A stretch of DNA of 46,343 nucleotides from Paraburkholderia bannensis NBRC 103871 (GTDB lineage Bacteria > Pseudomonadota > Gammaproteobacteria > Burkholderiales > Burkholderiaceae): NCBI RefSeq assembly GCF_000685015.1, contig NZ_BAYA01000046.1, forward strand, positions 1 through 46,343. Direction: 5' to 3'. Every line of letters starts with the position of its first letter. Positions within the stretch are counted from its first letter, which is position 1. The notes beneath the pieces were generated by a model, which did no database searches, was not told the DNA's origin, and worked only from the letters and a program-made list of their open reading frames with translations. The position numbers were made by a program, and so were the translations under genes. Below, piece by piece: positions 32,251 to 40,571 of the stretch.

Positions 32251-32313
32251 ATGAACACGCGCCACTGCCCGATTACGCTGATTATTAGCACCATTCATCG
32301 AATGGTGGGTTAG
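32251..32313 (+). CDS. Isoleucine/threonine-rich leader peptide of ilvA
   Basis: A 20-codon frame, ATG to TAG, encoding MNTRHC then PITLIISTI then HRMVG. Four isoleucine, three threonine and one leucine codons are present, with Ile/Thr/Leu making up seven of eight positions of the core (ITLIISTI includes one Ser). The frame lies 95 bases upstream of a threonine deaminase, the first step from threonine to isoleucine. Its end overlaps the 1:2 hairpin of the attenuator, so a ribosome stalled for charged tRNA-Ile or tRNA-Thr would free segment 2. The AGGA just before the ATG is too close to be a normal ribosome site. Confidence 0.75.
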   Translation: MNTRHCPITLIISTIHRMVG

Positions 32314-32363
32314 CGTACGTCTGGTAGAAGCGACAACAACCCGCCCCACGAGGCGGGTTTTTT
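32290..32363 (+). terminator. Transcription attenuator (1:2, 2:3 and 3:4 helices)
   Basis: Segment 1 ACCATTC (32290-32296) pairs with GAATGGT (32300-32306). Segment 2 GGTGGGTT (32304-32311) can pair, with one G-U wobble, to segment 3 AACCCGCC (32338-32345). Segment 3 can instead pair with segment 4 GGCGGGTT (32352-32359), followed by TTTTTT (32358-32363), a strong terminator. The mutually exclusive pairings are the standard design of amino-acid operon attenuators. Confidence 0.8.
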
Positions 32364-32407
32364 GTTTCCGCTTCCTGGGCTCTAAAAGAGACAGCACAGG
32401 AGCCGTC

Positions 32408-33991
32408 ATGCAGGTTCAATCGAGCCGTACCGCAGCCGAAGCCGAAACACGCGCAGAAAAGAAAGACGCACAGCCGACCGATTATCTCCGCCTGATTCTC
32501 ACCGCGCGTGTCTACGACGCCGCCCGCGTCACTGAACTCGAAGGCGCACCGAACCTCTCTGCGCGTCTGCGAAACACGGTTTTGCTCAAGCGCGAGGACA
32601 ACCAGCCGGTGTTCTCGTTCAAGCTGCGCGGCGCGTACAACAAGATGGCGCATCTGTCGGCGGAACAATTGCAGCGCGGCGTGATTACGGCTTCGGCGGG
32701 CAATCACGCGCAGGGCGTGGCGCTCTCGGCGGCGCGGCTGGGCGTGAAGGCGGTGATCTGCGTGCCGGTGACCACGCCGCAGGTGAAAGTCGATGCCGTG
32801 CGCGCGCATGGCGGCGCGATGGTCGAGGTCGTGCAGGCCGGCGAGTCCTACAGCGACGCCTACGCCCACGCCGTGCGCCTTCAGGAAGAACGCGGCCTGA
32901 CCTTCGTGCATCCGTTTGACGATCCGTATGTGATCGCCGGCCAGGGCACGGTGGCCATGGAAATCCTCAGCAAGCATCAGGCCCCGATTCACGCGATCTT
33001 CGTGCCGATCGGCGGTGGCGGTCTGGCGGCGGGCGTGGCGGCTTATGTGAAAGCGGTTCGTCCGGAAATCCGCGTCATCGGCGTGCAGACGGACGACTCC
33101 TGCGCGATGGCGCAGTCGCTCAAGGCGGGCAAGCGCGTCGAACTCAGTGAAGTCGGCCTGTTCTCGGACGGCACGGCGGTGAAGCTCGTGGGCGAGGAAA
33201 CCTTCCGCCTGTGCCAGGAGTACCTCGACGATGTGCTGACGGTCGACACCGACGCGCTTTGCGCCGCGATCAAGGACGTCTTCCAGGACACCCGCAGCGT
33301 GCTCGAACCCGCAGGCGCGCTGGCCGTCGCGGGCGCGAAGCAGTACGCCGAACGCGAAGGCATTGACGGCAAGACGCTCATCGCGATCACCTCGGGCGCG
33401 AACATGAACTTCGACCGCATGCGCTTCGTGGCCGAGCGCGCCGAAGTCGGCGAAGCGCGCGAAGCGGTTTTCGCGGTGACGATTCCCGAGGAGCGCGGCA
33501 GCTTCAAGCGCTTCTGCGAACTGGTCGGCACGCGCAGCGTGACCGAGTTCAACTACCGCATCGACGACGCCGAGCGTGCGCACATTTTCGTGGGCGTGCA
33601 GATCCGCAACCGCGGCGAATCAGCGCAGATCGCGCAGAGTTTTGTGGATCACGGTTTCCCGAGCGTCGACCTTACCGGCGACGAACTCTCGAAGCAGCAC
33701 ATCCGCTACATGGTCGGCGGACGCTCGCCGCTCGCGCATGACGAACGCCTGTTCCGCTTCGAGTTCCCGGAGCGTCCGGGCGCGCTGATGCGCTTCCTCT
33801 CGTCGATGGCGCCGAACTGGAACATCAGCCTGTTCCACTACCGCAACCAGGGCGCGGACTACAGCTCGATTCTCGTGGGTATCCAGGTGCCCGCAGCGGA
33901 AGACGCCGAGTTCCGCCGCTTCCTCGCGACGCTCGGTTATCCGCACTGGGAAGAGACGCAGAATCCGGCGTATCGTTTGTTCCTGAAGTAA
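32408..33991 (+). CDS. ilvA: Biosynthetic threonine ammonia-lyase (threonine deaminase)
   Basis: 527 residues with AGGAG before the ATG. The PLP lysine lies in FSFKLRGAYNKM, the substrate loop in SAGNHAQGV and the phosphate-binding glycine loop in PIGGGGLAAGV. Two ACT-like regulatory segments follow (AVFAVTIPEERGSFKRF near 355; RFEFPERPGALMRFL near 450), as in the isoleucine-feedback-inhibited long form. It converts threonine to 2-oxobutanoate for isoleucine synthesis. It has an N-terminal extension of about 25 residues compared with the compact enzyme. Control by an upstream attenuator is indicated by the leader peptide and terminator at 32251-32363. Confidence 0.95.
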   Translation: MQVQSSRTAAEAETRAEKKDAQPTDYLRLILTARVYDAARVTELEGAPNLSARLRNTVLLKREDNQPVFSFKLRGAYNKMAHLSAEQLQRGVITASAGNHAQGVALSAARLGVKAVICVPVTTPQVKVDAVRAHGGAMVEVVQAGESYSDAYAHAVRLQEERGLTFVHPFDDPYVIAGQGTVAMEILSKHQAPIHAIFVPIGGGGLAAGVAAYVKAVRPEIRVIGVQTDDSCAMAQSLKAGKRVELSEVGLFSDGTAVKLVGEETFRLCQEYLDDVLTVDTDALCAAIKDVFQDTRSVLEPAGALAVAGAKQYAEREGIDGKTLIAITSGANMNFDRMRFVAERAEVGEAREAVFAVTIPEERGSFKRFCELVGTRSVTEFNYRIDDAERAHIFVGVQIRNRGESAQIAQSFVDHGFPSVDLTGDELSKQHIRYMVGGRSPLAHDERLFRFEFPERPGALMRFLSSMAPNWNISLFHYRNQGADYSSILVGIQVPAAEDAEFRRFLATLGYPHWEETQNPAYRLFLK

Positions 33992-34193
33992 GCCAATGTG
34001 CCGCACGGGAGATGTCCAGCATCGCGCGGGACGTCTCTCGCCTGAAAAAGCAAAAGGAAAAATTAGAAAGGACGCCTATTCAATCGGGCTGGGAAATACC
34101 GAATTGAACCGTGCCTGGATGCGACGACTAAAACTCAAATTAGCGGCAAAATAGCGGTTCAATGCCACTTCTCGCGCTTCAAGAACATACACC

Positions 34194-34547
34194 ATGACAC
34201 TTGCCGATCCCGCCAGCATTGCCAGCTGGCACGCCCACATTTATTTCGATGCCCCGACGCGCGACACCGCATGGGCCTTGCGCGAAACCATTGCCGCTGA
34301 AATCGGCGATACGGTGGAAATCGGCCGCTTTCACGAGCGTCCGGTGGGCCCACACCCGATGTGGTCTTATCAGCTTGCCGTGACGAACGAGCGCTTTGCT
34401 GCCGTGTTCGCCTGGCTCGTCGTCAATCACGGTGAGCTCGATGTTTTCGTGCATCCGAACACAGGCGACGCGCTGCGCGATCATCGCGATGCAGCGGTGT
34501 GGATCGGTCATTCGCACACACTCAATCTCGCCGCGCTCGGTGGCTGA
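34194..34547 (+). CDS. DOPA 4,5-dioxygenase-family small protein
   Basis: 117 residues. The histidines in WHAHIYFD, FHERPVGPHPMW and HGELDVFVHPNTGDALRDH fit the family's metal-binding fold. Eukaryotic members open the DOPA ring; bacterial ones have mostly unknown substrates. It stands alone between ilvA and a CAP-domain gene, without a strong ribosome site. Confidence 0.82.
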   Translation: MTLADPASIASWHAHIYFDAPTRDTAWALRETIAAEIGDTVEIGRFHERPVGPHPMWSYQLAVTNERFAAVFAWLVVNHGELDVFVHPNTGDALRDHRDAAVWIGHSHTLNLAALGG

Positions 34548-34700
34548 GCCACGCGAAAACACGCGAAAAAAATAGCAAGCACATCAAACTAAAAGTCAGA
34601 CAAGACTTTCCGCATCCGTCGCTGAATCGTCAGTCGGATCACCACTGAAACGAAGTGTAAAAGTCCGTTCCAGCCCCCTTTGCATTCCTGCATAATCGCG

Positions 34701-34727
34701 CGTTTTGCCGGGCAATCCGGTAAAACG
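34701..34727. terminator. Hairpin in the 402-base gap before the CAP gene
   Basis: CGTTTTGCCGG (34701-34711) pairs with CCGGTAAAACG (34717-34727), one wobble, loop GCAAT, followed after five bases by TTTTT. It may end the upstream transcript or regulate the next. The remainder of the gap holds no gene. Confidence 0.45.
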
Positions 34728-34949
34728 TGCCTGTTTTTCCTCAGCTGTTTCAATTCAAGTTCGTTCGTGTATTGCCGTTAGTCAGGACGCGCAATCAAAT
34801 TCGCGCAATCGTTTTCTGTAGACGAATTGAAAGCGATTAGCGGAATTTGGGGTCGACAAGACCCGAAGCAGCAACGGGGGGCGCGCCTGCATCTAGCGGC
34901 GGCATATTGGCCGACGCTGCTTCAATAAAAAACCTTTACAAGGCACGAT

Positions 34950-36071
34950 ATGCGGTTTTCCAAATTCAGATTCGAAGCGGTTGCGGTGCTCGCAACCGCC
35001 TTGCTCGCGGCTTGCGGCGGTGGTGGCGGTGGTGGTTCGTCTGGTAGCTCGGGTAGCTCGGCGACCAACAACTCGTCGAACGGCAGCGGCAACACGGCGC
35101 AGGCCACGACCACCACGACGACGACTTCGCAGTCCAACTCGACCACCAACAGCGCGCTCCTGATCACGCCGGCGTCCAACCTCACCGCGCTGCCGAGCGC
35201 GAGCGGCAACGCCAGCACCGACGGCACGGCCTATATCAACGCGATGCGCCAGAACGTCGGCCTCGCGGCGCTGCCGTCCAATTCGGGCCTGGTGACCGCA
35301 TCGAGCGATCACGCGACCTATCTCGTCGACAACCAGGCCTACGGCCACACCGAAACGGCCGGCAAGACCGGCTTTACCGGCGCCGATCCGCAGACGCGCA
35401 TCTCGGCCGAAGGCAGCTTCCAGATGATGGGCGAAGTGGTCGTGGCGGGCCAGCCCGCGGCGTTCAGCGACAGCCTGTCGCCGGTCGAGACGCTCTTCGA
35501 CGCGCCGTTCCACCGCATCGTCATGCTCGACGACTTCACGTCGATGGGCGTGGGCTACATGGCCAACGCGAGCTGGGAAGCGTTCAACATCGACTTCGGC
35601 TCGACCAGCGCCGATACGTTGTCGGCGACGGCGCTCGTCGCTTACCCGTACGCGGGCGAGCAGGGCGTGCCGACGAGCTGGTTCGCCAACGAAGATCCGA
35701 ACCCGTTCGCCAGCGCCACGCAGTACGAAATGACTACGGTCGGCTATCCGGTGACGATCCAGAGCGCGTTCGGCTCGACGCTGAGCTCGATGAGCTTCAC
35801 GATTACCGCGACCAACGGCACCAGCATTCCATGTCTCGCGCAGACGCCGCAGACCACGCCGAGCGAGCTTTCGAACGCCGCGCTGTGCGTGCCGTACTCG
35901 CCGCTCGCGGCCAGCACGACCTACACGGTGCGCGTGACCGGCACGTTGACCGATGCCTCGAACCAGACGCACCCGATCAATGTCGGCTGGACGTTCACGA
36001 CGGCTGCATCGGGCGTGTCGCACAACGCAGTGCAGGATGGCCTGACGAATCGTCCGCTGCCGAAGTTCTGA
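34950..36071 (+). CDS. CAP/SCP-domain lipoprotein
   Basis: 373 residues. The N-terminus ends in a lipobox LLAAC (Cys about 24) followed by poly-Gly and a Ser/Asn/Thr-rich linker to about 70. The CAP domain (about 90-230) shows YINAMRQNVGLAAL, SSDHATYLVDNQAYGHTE and GEVVVAG. A C-terminal Ig-like segment (about 265-365, FTITATNG, TYTVRVTGTLTDASNQ, VGWTFTT) resembles bacterial Ig-like modules. It is probably anchored in the outer membrane; CAP domains in bacteria have few proven roles. A bidirectional terminator follows. Confidence 0.87.
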   Translation: MRFSKFRFEAVAVLATALLAACGGGGGGGSSGSSGSSATNNSSNGSGNTAQATTTTTTTSQSNSTTNSALLITPASNLTALPSASGNASTDGTAYINAMRQNVGLAALPSNSGLVTASSDHATYLVDNQAYGHTETAGKTGFTGADPQTRISAEGSFQMMGEVVVAGQPAAFSDSLSPVETLFDAPFHRIVMLDDFTSMGVGYMANASWEAFNIDFGSTSADTLSATALVAYPYAGEQGVPTSWFANEDPNPFASATQYEMTTVGYPVTIQSAFGSTLSSMSFTITATNGTSIPCLAQTPQTTPSELSNAALCVPYSPLAASTTYTVRVTGTLTDASNQTHPINVGWTFTTAASGVSHNAVQDGLTNRPLPKF

Positions 36072-36108
36072 TCGGCGTGATTGGCGTGACTGAAGCAGGC
36101 TGAAATGC

Positions 36109-36142
36109 AAAGGGGCCGCAGTGAAAACTGCGGCCCCTTTTT
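36109..36142. terminator. Bidirectional rho-independent terminator
   Basis: AAAGGGGCCGCAGT, loop GAAA, ACTGCGGCCCCTTT, then TT. It serves the CAP gene and, on the minus strand, the MFS gene that ends at 36169. Confidence 0.93.
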
Positions 36143-36168
36143 CGTTGCATGCGATTGAAGCGCGACGC

Positions 36169-37527
36169 TCAGTGCCCGAACGACTCCTTCGGCGCATCCG
36201 ATGCGGCTTCCACGGTATGCGGCCGCGCGGCCTGTTTCACGAGCAGTGCGGCGCAGGAGACGAGACCGGCGACGGCGATCGTCGCGAAAATGCCTGCGAA
36301 CGAGAAATGCCGGCGCGCCAGTTCGGCGACCAGGAACGAGCCGGCAATGCCGCCGAAACGCCCGATCCCCAGCATCCACGCCACGCCCGTGCCGCGGCCC
36401 GAGGTCGGATAGAACGCGGCGGCCAGCGCGGGCATCGACGATTGCGCGGTATTCATCAGCACGCCCGCCGCGAACACCACGAGCACCAGCGCGCCCACAT
36501 TGCCCACGGCCTGGCCGATCAGCCAGACCGACAGCGCGGTCAGCGCATAGCAGGCGGCAATGATGCGGTTGGCGTTGAAGCGATCCATCAGCACGCCGCA
36601 CAGCACCGCGCCGATACCGCCGAGCGGGAACAGCGCCGCGATCAGCGTCGCGCGCGCGGGCGGCAGGCCGGCGTCCTTGAGCAGCAGCGGCATCCAGTTG
36701 ATCGACGCGTAAAAGATCACGAGGCCCATGAAATACGCGATCCACAGCATCAGCGAGCCGACCAGATAGCGGCCCGACAGCACCACGCCCATGCCCTTGC
36801 CGTCGGCGTGCGGAGCGGTCTCGGTCATGGTGAACGACTGTGCGGCGGCGGCATCGGCGGAAATGCGCGCGAGCGCGGCGCGGATGCGCTCAGCGGGCTT
36901 CGCGTTCGCCACCATGTAGCGCACCGATTCCGGCATGCGCAGCGCGAGCGGGATCGCCAGCACGAGCGGCGTGACGCCGCCGAGCAGCAGCACGCTGCGC
37001 CAGCCGAAGTGCGGGATCATCCACGCAGCGAGAAAGCCGCCGAACGCCGCGCCCAGCGGAAAGCCGCAGAACATCAGGTTGATGATGGTGGCGCGGCGGG
37101 CGTCGGGGCAGTATTCGCCCATCATCGTGACGGCGTTCGGCATGGCCGCGCCCAGGCCGACGCCCGTGACGAAGCGCAGCCACACCAGATGGTCGATGCT
37201 GTCGGCAAACGCCGAGGCGAAACAGGCCACGCCAAACACCAGCACGGAGCCGAGCAGCATGGCGCGGCGCCCGAGCCGGTCTGACAGCGGCCCCGACGCG
37301 AGCGCGCCGAAGGCAAGACCGAACAGCGCGGCGCTCAGCACCGGTGCGAGCGCGGGCTTGGCCAGTCCCCATTCGCCAAGCAGCGACGGCGCGATAAAGC
37401 CGATGGCCGCCGTATCGAAACCGTCGAGCAGCACGATGGCGAAGCACATCAGAAAAATGAACCACTGGAACGGCGAAAACGGATGCTCGTTGAGGAACGT
37501 CTGGACGTTGACGGCACTGCGGCTCAT
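36169..37527 (-). CDS. MFS transporter, aromatic acid:H+ symporter (AAHS) type
   Basis: 452 residues from ATG at 37527, with GGAGAG upstream. Twelve membrane segments are expected. Signatures are LLDGFDTAAIGFIAPSL in TM1, GPLSDRLGRRAMLLGSVL in the 2-3 loop and GVGLGAAMPNAVTMMGEY in TM4, the pattern of PcaK/MhpT/BenK carriers of aromatic acids. The exact substrate cannot be told; the molybdenum hydroxylase and other catabolic genes are not adjacent. Confidence 0.9.
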   Translation of the reverse strand: MSRSAVNVQTFLNEHPFSPFQWFIFLMCFAIVLLDGFDTAAIGFIAPSLLGEWGLAKPALAPVLSAALFGLAFGALASGPLSDRLGRRAMLLGSVLVFGVACFASAFADSIDHLVWLRFVTGVGLGAAMPNAVTMMGEYCPDARRATIINLMFCGFPLGAAFGGFLAAWMIPHFGWRSVLLLGGVTPLVLAIPLALRMPESVRYMVANAKPAERIRAALARISADAAAAQSFTMTETAPHADGKGMGVVLSGRYLVGSLMLWIAYFMGLVIFYASINWMPLLLKDAGLPPARATLIAALFPLGGIGAVLCGVLMDRFNANRIIAACYALTALSVWLIGQAVGNVGALVLVVFAAGVLMNTAQSSMPALAAAFYPTSGRGTGVAWMLGIGRFGGIAGSFLVAELARRHFSFAGIFATIAVAGLVSCAALLVKQAARPHTVEAASDAPKESFGH

Positions 37528-37774
37528 GAAAGGTCTCTCCATTGTCTTATGCGTGGTTCGCAAATAGCGCACACAAATTCGCTATGCGAACTCTGGTCGC
37601 CATCCTACCCGTCTGCGGGCAGGCGCGATATCGGGGACTTTCTTGAGTGCATCCGTGCGGGAGCGAGGTGCGTATCTTCGTGATGGCTTCGATCGAACAT
37701 GCCGCGCGGCGGCGTGTCGAACGTAGACGTTGCACAGCCTCAGCGGCCCAAATGCGGGCCTGAAGGAGATCGAC

Positions 37775-38098
37775 GTGAAGAACCGGACGCTTTTTTCGAC
37801 GGCGCGCGTGGGCGCGCTCGCCCTGACGGTGGCGCTTGCGGCGGGGCTGCCCGCGCGCGGCGCGTTCGCGCAGCTTTCGCAGAATGACGATCTGCGCTCG
37901 CCGCAAAACAGCCTCGCATTGATGCCCAATGCGCCGCTCGGCAGCGAATATCCGACGCACGGCAATCGCCAGGCGGGCGAGCTGCCGGTCGGGCCGACCG
38001 ACCCGCGCGGCCAGCTGGCCAACGGATTGCCGAACAATTCCCAGGCGGGCGGCTATGGCGCGCCGCAGGCGGGTATTCACCCGCCGCAGGGCATGTGA
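37775..38098 (+). CDS. Small secreted Gln/Pro/Gly-rich protein
   Basis: 107 residues from GTG at 37775 with AAGGAG upstream. A signal peptide (ALALTVALAAGLPARGAFA) is followed by a flexible region rich in Asn, Gly, Pro and Gln ending HPPQGM. No domain recognised. Convergent with the epimerase gene, one base apart. Confidence 0.7.
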   Translation: MKNRTLFSTARVGALALTVALAAGLPARGAFAQLSQNDDLRSPQNSLALMPNAPLGSEYPTHGNRQAGELPVGPTDPRGQLANGLPNNSQAGGYGAPQAGIHPPQGM

Positions 38099-38099
38099 C

Positions 38100-39092
38100 C
38101 TAAATACGTTCCGGCACCCAGCTCAGCTGGGTTTCTACGCTCTCGCCGGGCGCGAGCGCCGTACCGCCCACGTCGAGCCGGCCCGCCAGACCGTCTAGCT
38201 GGAGATTGAGCCAGTCGGTCGTATTGCTGACGGGTTCGGCGCAAAACCACGGCAAGCCCTGCGCACTGTAGAGCACGAAATAGTCGAGCGGCGCGCCCGC
38301 CCGCAGCGCGAGCCGACGGCCCTCGTCTGGCCATTCGATCAACGCCTCGCGGCGCCAGCCCGAGAAGTTGTTATCGAGATCGAAGTCGTCGACGATCATG
38401 CCGTTTTCCAGCGCATCGACGGCCGGATGCGCGCTCAGCGCGACCGGGAGCACCTCGGCGTCGATTTCCCACATCGCGCGCACCCGCGCGCTCAGGCGCG
38501 TGCCGGGCGGCTTCGGGTAATAGGGATGATGGCCGAAGCCGAACGGCATCGTGCGCGTCCCCAGATTACGCGCCCAGAGCCGCACCGACAGCCCGGTCTC
38601 GTCGAGCGTGATGTGCTGGCGTGCCTCATAGCTGAACGGCCAGCCCTCGCCGCCGTGCGCGGCCGCTTCGTGCACGAAGCGCAGCGTCACGGTATTGCGC
38701 TCCTGCGACTCGACCTGCCACGGCCGCCGCCACGCGTGGCCATGCAGCGCGTGGCGCAGCGCGCCGGTGCCGCTTGGCAGATCGATCATCTCGCCTTCGA
38801 AGCGAAAGCGTCCGTCGCGGATCCGGTTGCAGTAGGGCATCAGCGGGAAGCTCGCCATGCCGAGCGGGTCGCGTGCGTCGATGGCTGCGCGCGTCGCGGG
38901 GCGCAACCAGTGATGAGTGGCCGCGGTCGCGCTGTCCTGCTCGTACCAGGCGGCAATCGAGCCGCCCACGTGCGGTGCGATCAGTGCATGCGCGCGACCG
39001 TGCGCGAGCGCAACGAGCTGGCCATCGTCGAGCGCGGCGGCGTCGAAGGACGGGGCGGAAGTCAAGGAGCGGGGCGTCGGGGCGGCGGTCAA
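38100..39092 (-). CDS. Aldose 1-epimerase (mutarotase)-family protein
   Basis: 330 residues. The galactose-mutarotase fold is shown by PHVGGSIAAWY, FPLMPYCNRI, ALHGHAWRRPW (active-site His), FGFGHHPYYP (second His) and LDYFVLYSAQGLPWFCAEPVS with the expected Glu. It interconverts sugar anomers. Divergent from a LacI regulator and the sugar importer at 40572, it probably handles the same sugar. Confidence 0.88.
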   Translation of the reverse strand: MTAAPTPRSLTSAPSFDAAALDDGQLVALAHGRAHALIAPHVGGSIAAWYEQDSATAATHHWLRPATRAAIDARDPLGMASFPLMPYCNRIRDGRFRFEGEMIDLPSGTGALRHALHGHAWRRPWQVESQERNTVTLRFVHEAAAHGGEGWPFSYEARQHITLDETGLSVRLWARNLGTRTMPFGFGHHPYYPKPPGTRLSARVRAMWEIDAEVLPVALSAHPAVDALENGMIVDDFDLDNNFSGWRREALIEWPDEGRRLALRAGAPLDYFVLYSAQGLPWFCAEPVSNTTDWLNLQLDGLAGRLDVGGTALAPGESVETQLSWVPERI

Positions 39093-39118
39093 AGGCGCGA
39101 TCTCCGGATGGCTCAGAA

Positions 39119-39131
39119 TTATTACTAATAA
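39119..39131. promoter_or_regulatory. AT-rich palindrome in the divergent epimerase/lacI promoter region
   Basis: TTATTA-C-TAATAA is an odd-length perfect inverted repeat in otherwise GC-rich DNA, 27 bases upstream of the epimerase start. AATATT occurs at 39204-39209 in the same gap. Possible LacI-family operator. Confidence 0.35.
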
Positions 39132-39292
39132 AAGATAATATAGTCCGGAAATGGCGTGCTGGTACCGTCAGCGAATGCCGACTTACGCCAATTGTTCGCC
39201 AAAAATATTAATGCTACGCTTCGGCCCACCAGCGCCCGCCCGGGACGTGGCCGTTCCTCTGCCGCCGGGCTGCGCAAGCTCATACCCATCCG

Positions 39293-40375
39293 ATGAAAAA
39301 ATCGACCCAGCGCCGCCCGACCATGACCGACATCGCGAAGGCCGCGGGCGTGTCGCAATCGACGGTTTCGCTCGTCCTCAATGGCGCGGTCGGCGCCAAA
39401 CTGTCCGAGGCCACGCGCGACAAGGTGCACGAAGTCGCGCAGTCGCTCGGCTACCAGTTGCCCGTGCGCGCGGCGCAGCCACCTGCGCCGGCGGGCGACC
39501 GCAACCTGATCGTCTATATCGCCGACGAAATCTCCACCAGCCCGCATCCCGTCGTGAGTATCGACGGCGCACGCGACGCCGCCTGGAACGCGGGCTGCGT
39601 GCTCGCGGTGTTCTCGACGCACGGCAATGCGCAGATGGAACAACGTGTGTTGCAGGCACTCGCAATGCCCAATGTGCTCGGCGTGATTTATGCGACCGTC
39701 TATACGCGCAAGGTCGCTGTGCCGCCCGCGCTGTTCAAGGTGCCCGCGGTGCTGCTCAACTGCTACGCGTCGGATCACGCACTGTCGTCGGTCGTGCCTG
39801 CCGAAGTGGCGGGCGGCCATACGGCCACGGAGCACCTGATCGCGGCAGGGCATCGGCGCATCGGCTTCATCAACGGCGAGACCTGGCAGGATGCGGCGAA
39901 GGATCGCCTCAAGGGCTATCGCCAGGCGCTGGCGACGTCCGATCTGCTCTACGACCCGCAGCTCGTGCGCGACGGCGACTGGAGCCCGGACAAGGGTTTC
40001 GAGCTGACGCTGTCGCTGATGCGCGAACCCAACCCGCCCACGGCGATCTTCTGCGCCAACGACCTGATGGCGATTGGTGCGATCGAGGCGCTCAAGCAAC
40101 TGGGTCTGCGCGTGCCGGAAGACGTCTCGGTGATGGGCTACGACGATCAGGAAATCGCCCGCCACACGCATCCCCCGCTCACCACGGTCGTGCTGCCGAA
40201 CTACGAACTGGGCCGCTGGGCGGTCGATACGCTGCTGCAGGAGGAGCAGAACCGCAGCGCCGGTGCTCCGGTGCGCCACCGCACCGTGAAGCTGGACGGC
40301 CCGCTCATCGAGCGCGCCTCGGTCTGCGCGCCGAATCCCGCTGTCCCCGTGAATACCCTCATTAATATCTCCTAA
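39293..40375 (+). CDS. LacI-family transcriptional regulator
   Basis: 360 residues. The HTH reads TMTDIAKAAGVSQSTVSLVLNG (positions about 10-31) with the hinge helix near 50-60. The sugar-sensing periplasmic-binding-like core includes GHRRIGFINGE, FCANDLMAIGAIEALKQLG and DVSVMGYDDQEIARHTHPPLT. It lies between the epimerase and the sugar importer and is the likely local regulator of both, probably a repressor relieved by the transported sugar. Confidence 0.92.
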   Translation: MKKSTQRRPTMTDIAKAAGVSQSTVSLVLNGAVGAKLSEATRDKVHEVAQSLGYQLPVRAAQPPAPAGDRNLIVYIADEISTSPHPVVSIDGARDAAWNAGCVLAVFSTHGNAQMEQRVLQALAMPNVLGVIYATVYTRKVAVPPALFKVPAVLLNCYASDHALSSVVPAEVAGGHTATEHLIAAGHRRIGFINGETWQDAAKDRLKGYRQALATSDLLYDPQLVRDGDWSPDKGFELTLSLMREPNPPTAIFCANDLMAIGAIEALKQLGLRVPEDVSVMGYDDQEIARHTHPPLTTVVLPNYELGRWAVDTLLQEEQNRSAGAPVRHRTVKLDGPLIERASVCAPNPAVPVNTLINIS

Positions 40376-40385
40376 TTGTGGCTGG

Positions 40386-40393
40386 TAATATTA
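40386..40393. promoter_or_regulatory. AT-rich palindrome upstream of the sugar importer
   Basis: TAATATTA, with ATTAATAT about 25 bases before it, in the 196-base gap between the regulator and the binding-protein gene. Similar in style to the site at 39119-39131, so a possible operator pair. Confidence 0.3.
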
Positions 40394-40571
40394 GTTGAAG
40401 CAGTGCTCGTAATAAGGCGGCCGATCGACAGAGCCGCACGGTAAGAAAGACAAGACAGGAAAGACAACAAAGCCGCGGCAGGGCGCAGCCCATACCGCCA
40501 ACGTCATTCACCGCTTTGCATGGGGCCGCGCCCGACGCCTGAGCGTCGATCGCGGCCGACAGGAGACAGCC

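Noticed and set aside
36121..37284. 387-codon plus-strand frame opposite the MFS gene
   Set aside because: Composition is Arg/His/Ala shadow; the minus strand encodes a clear transporter.
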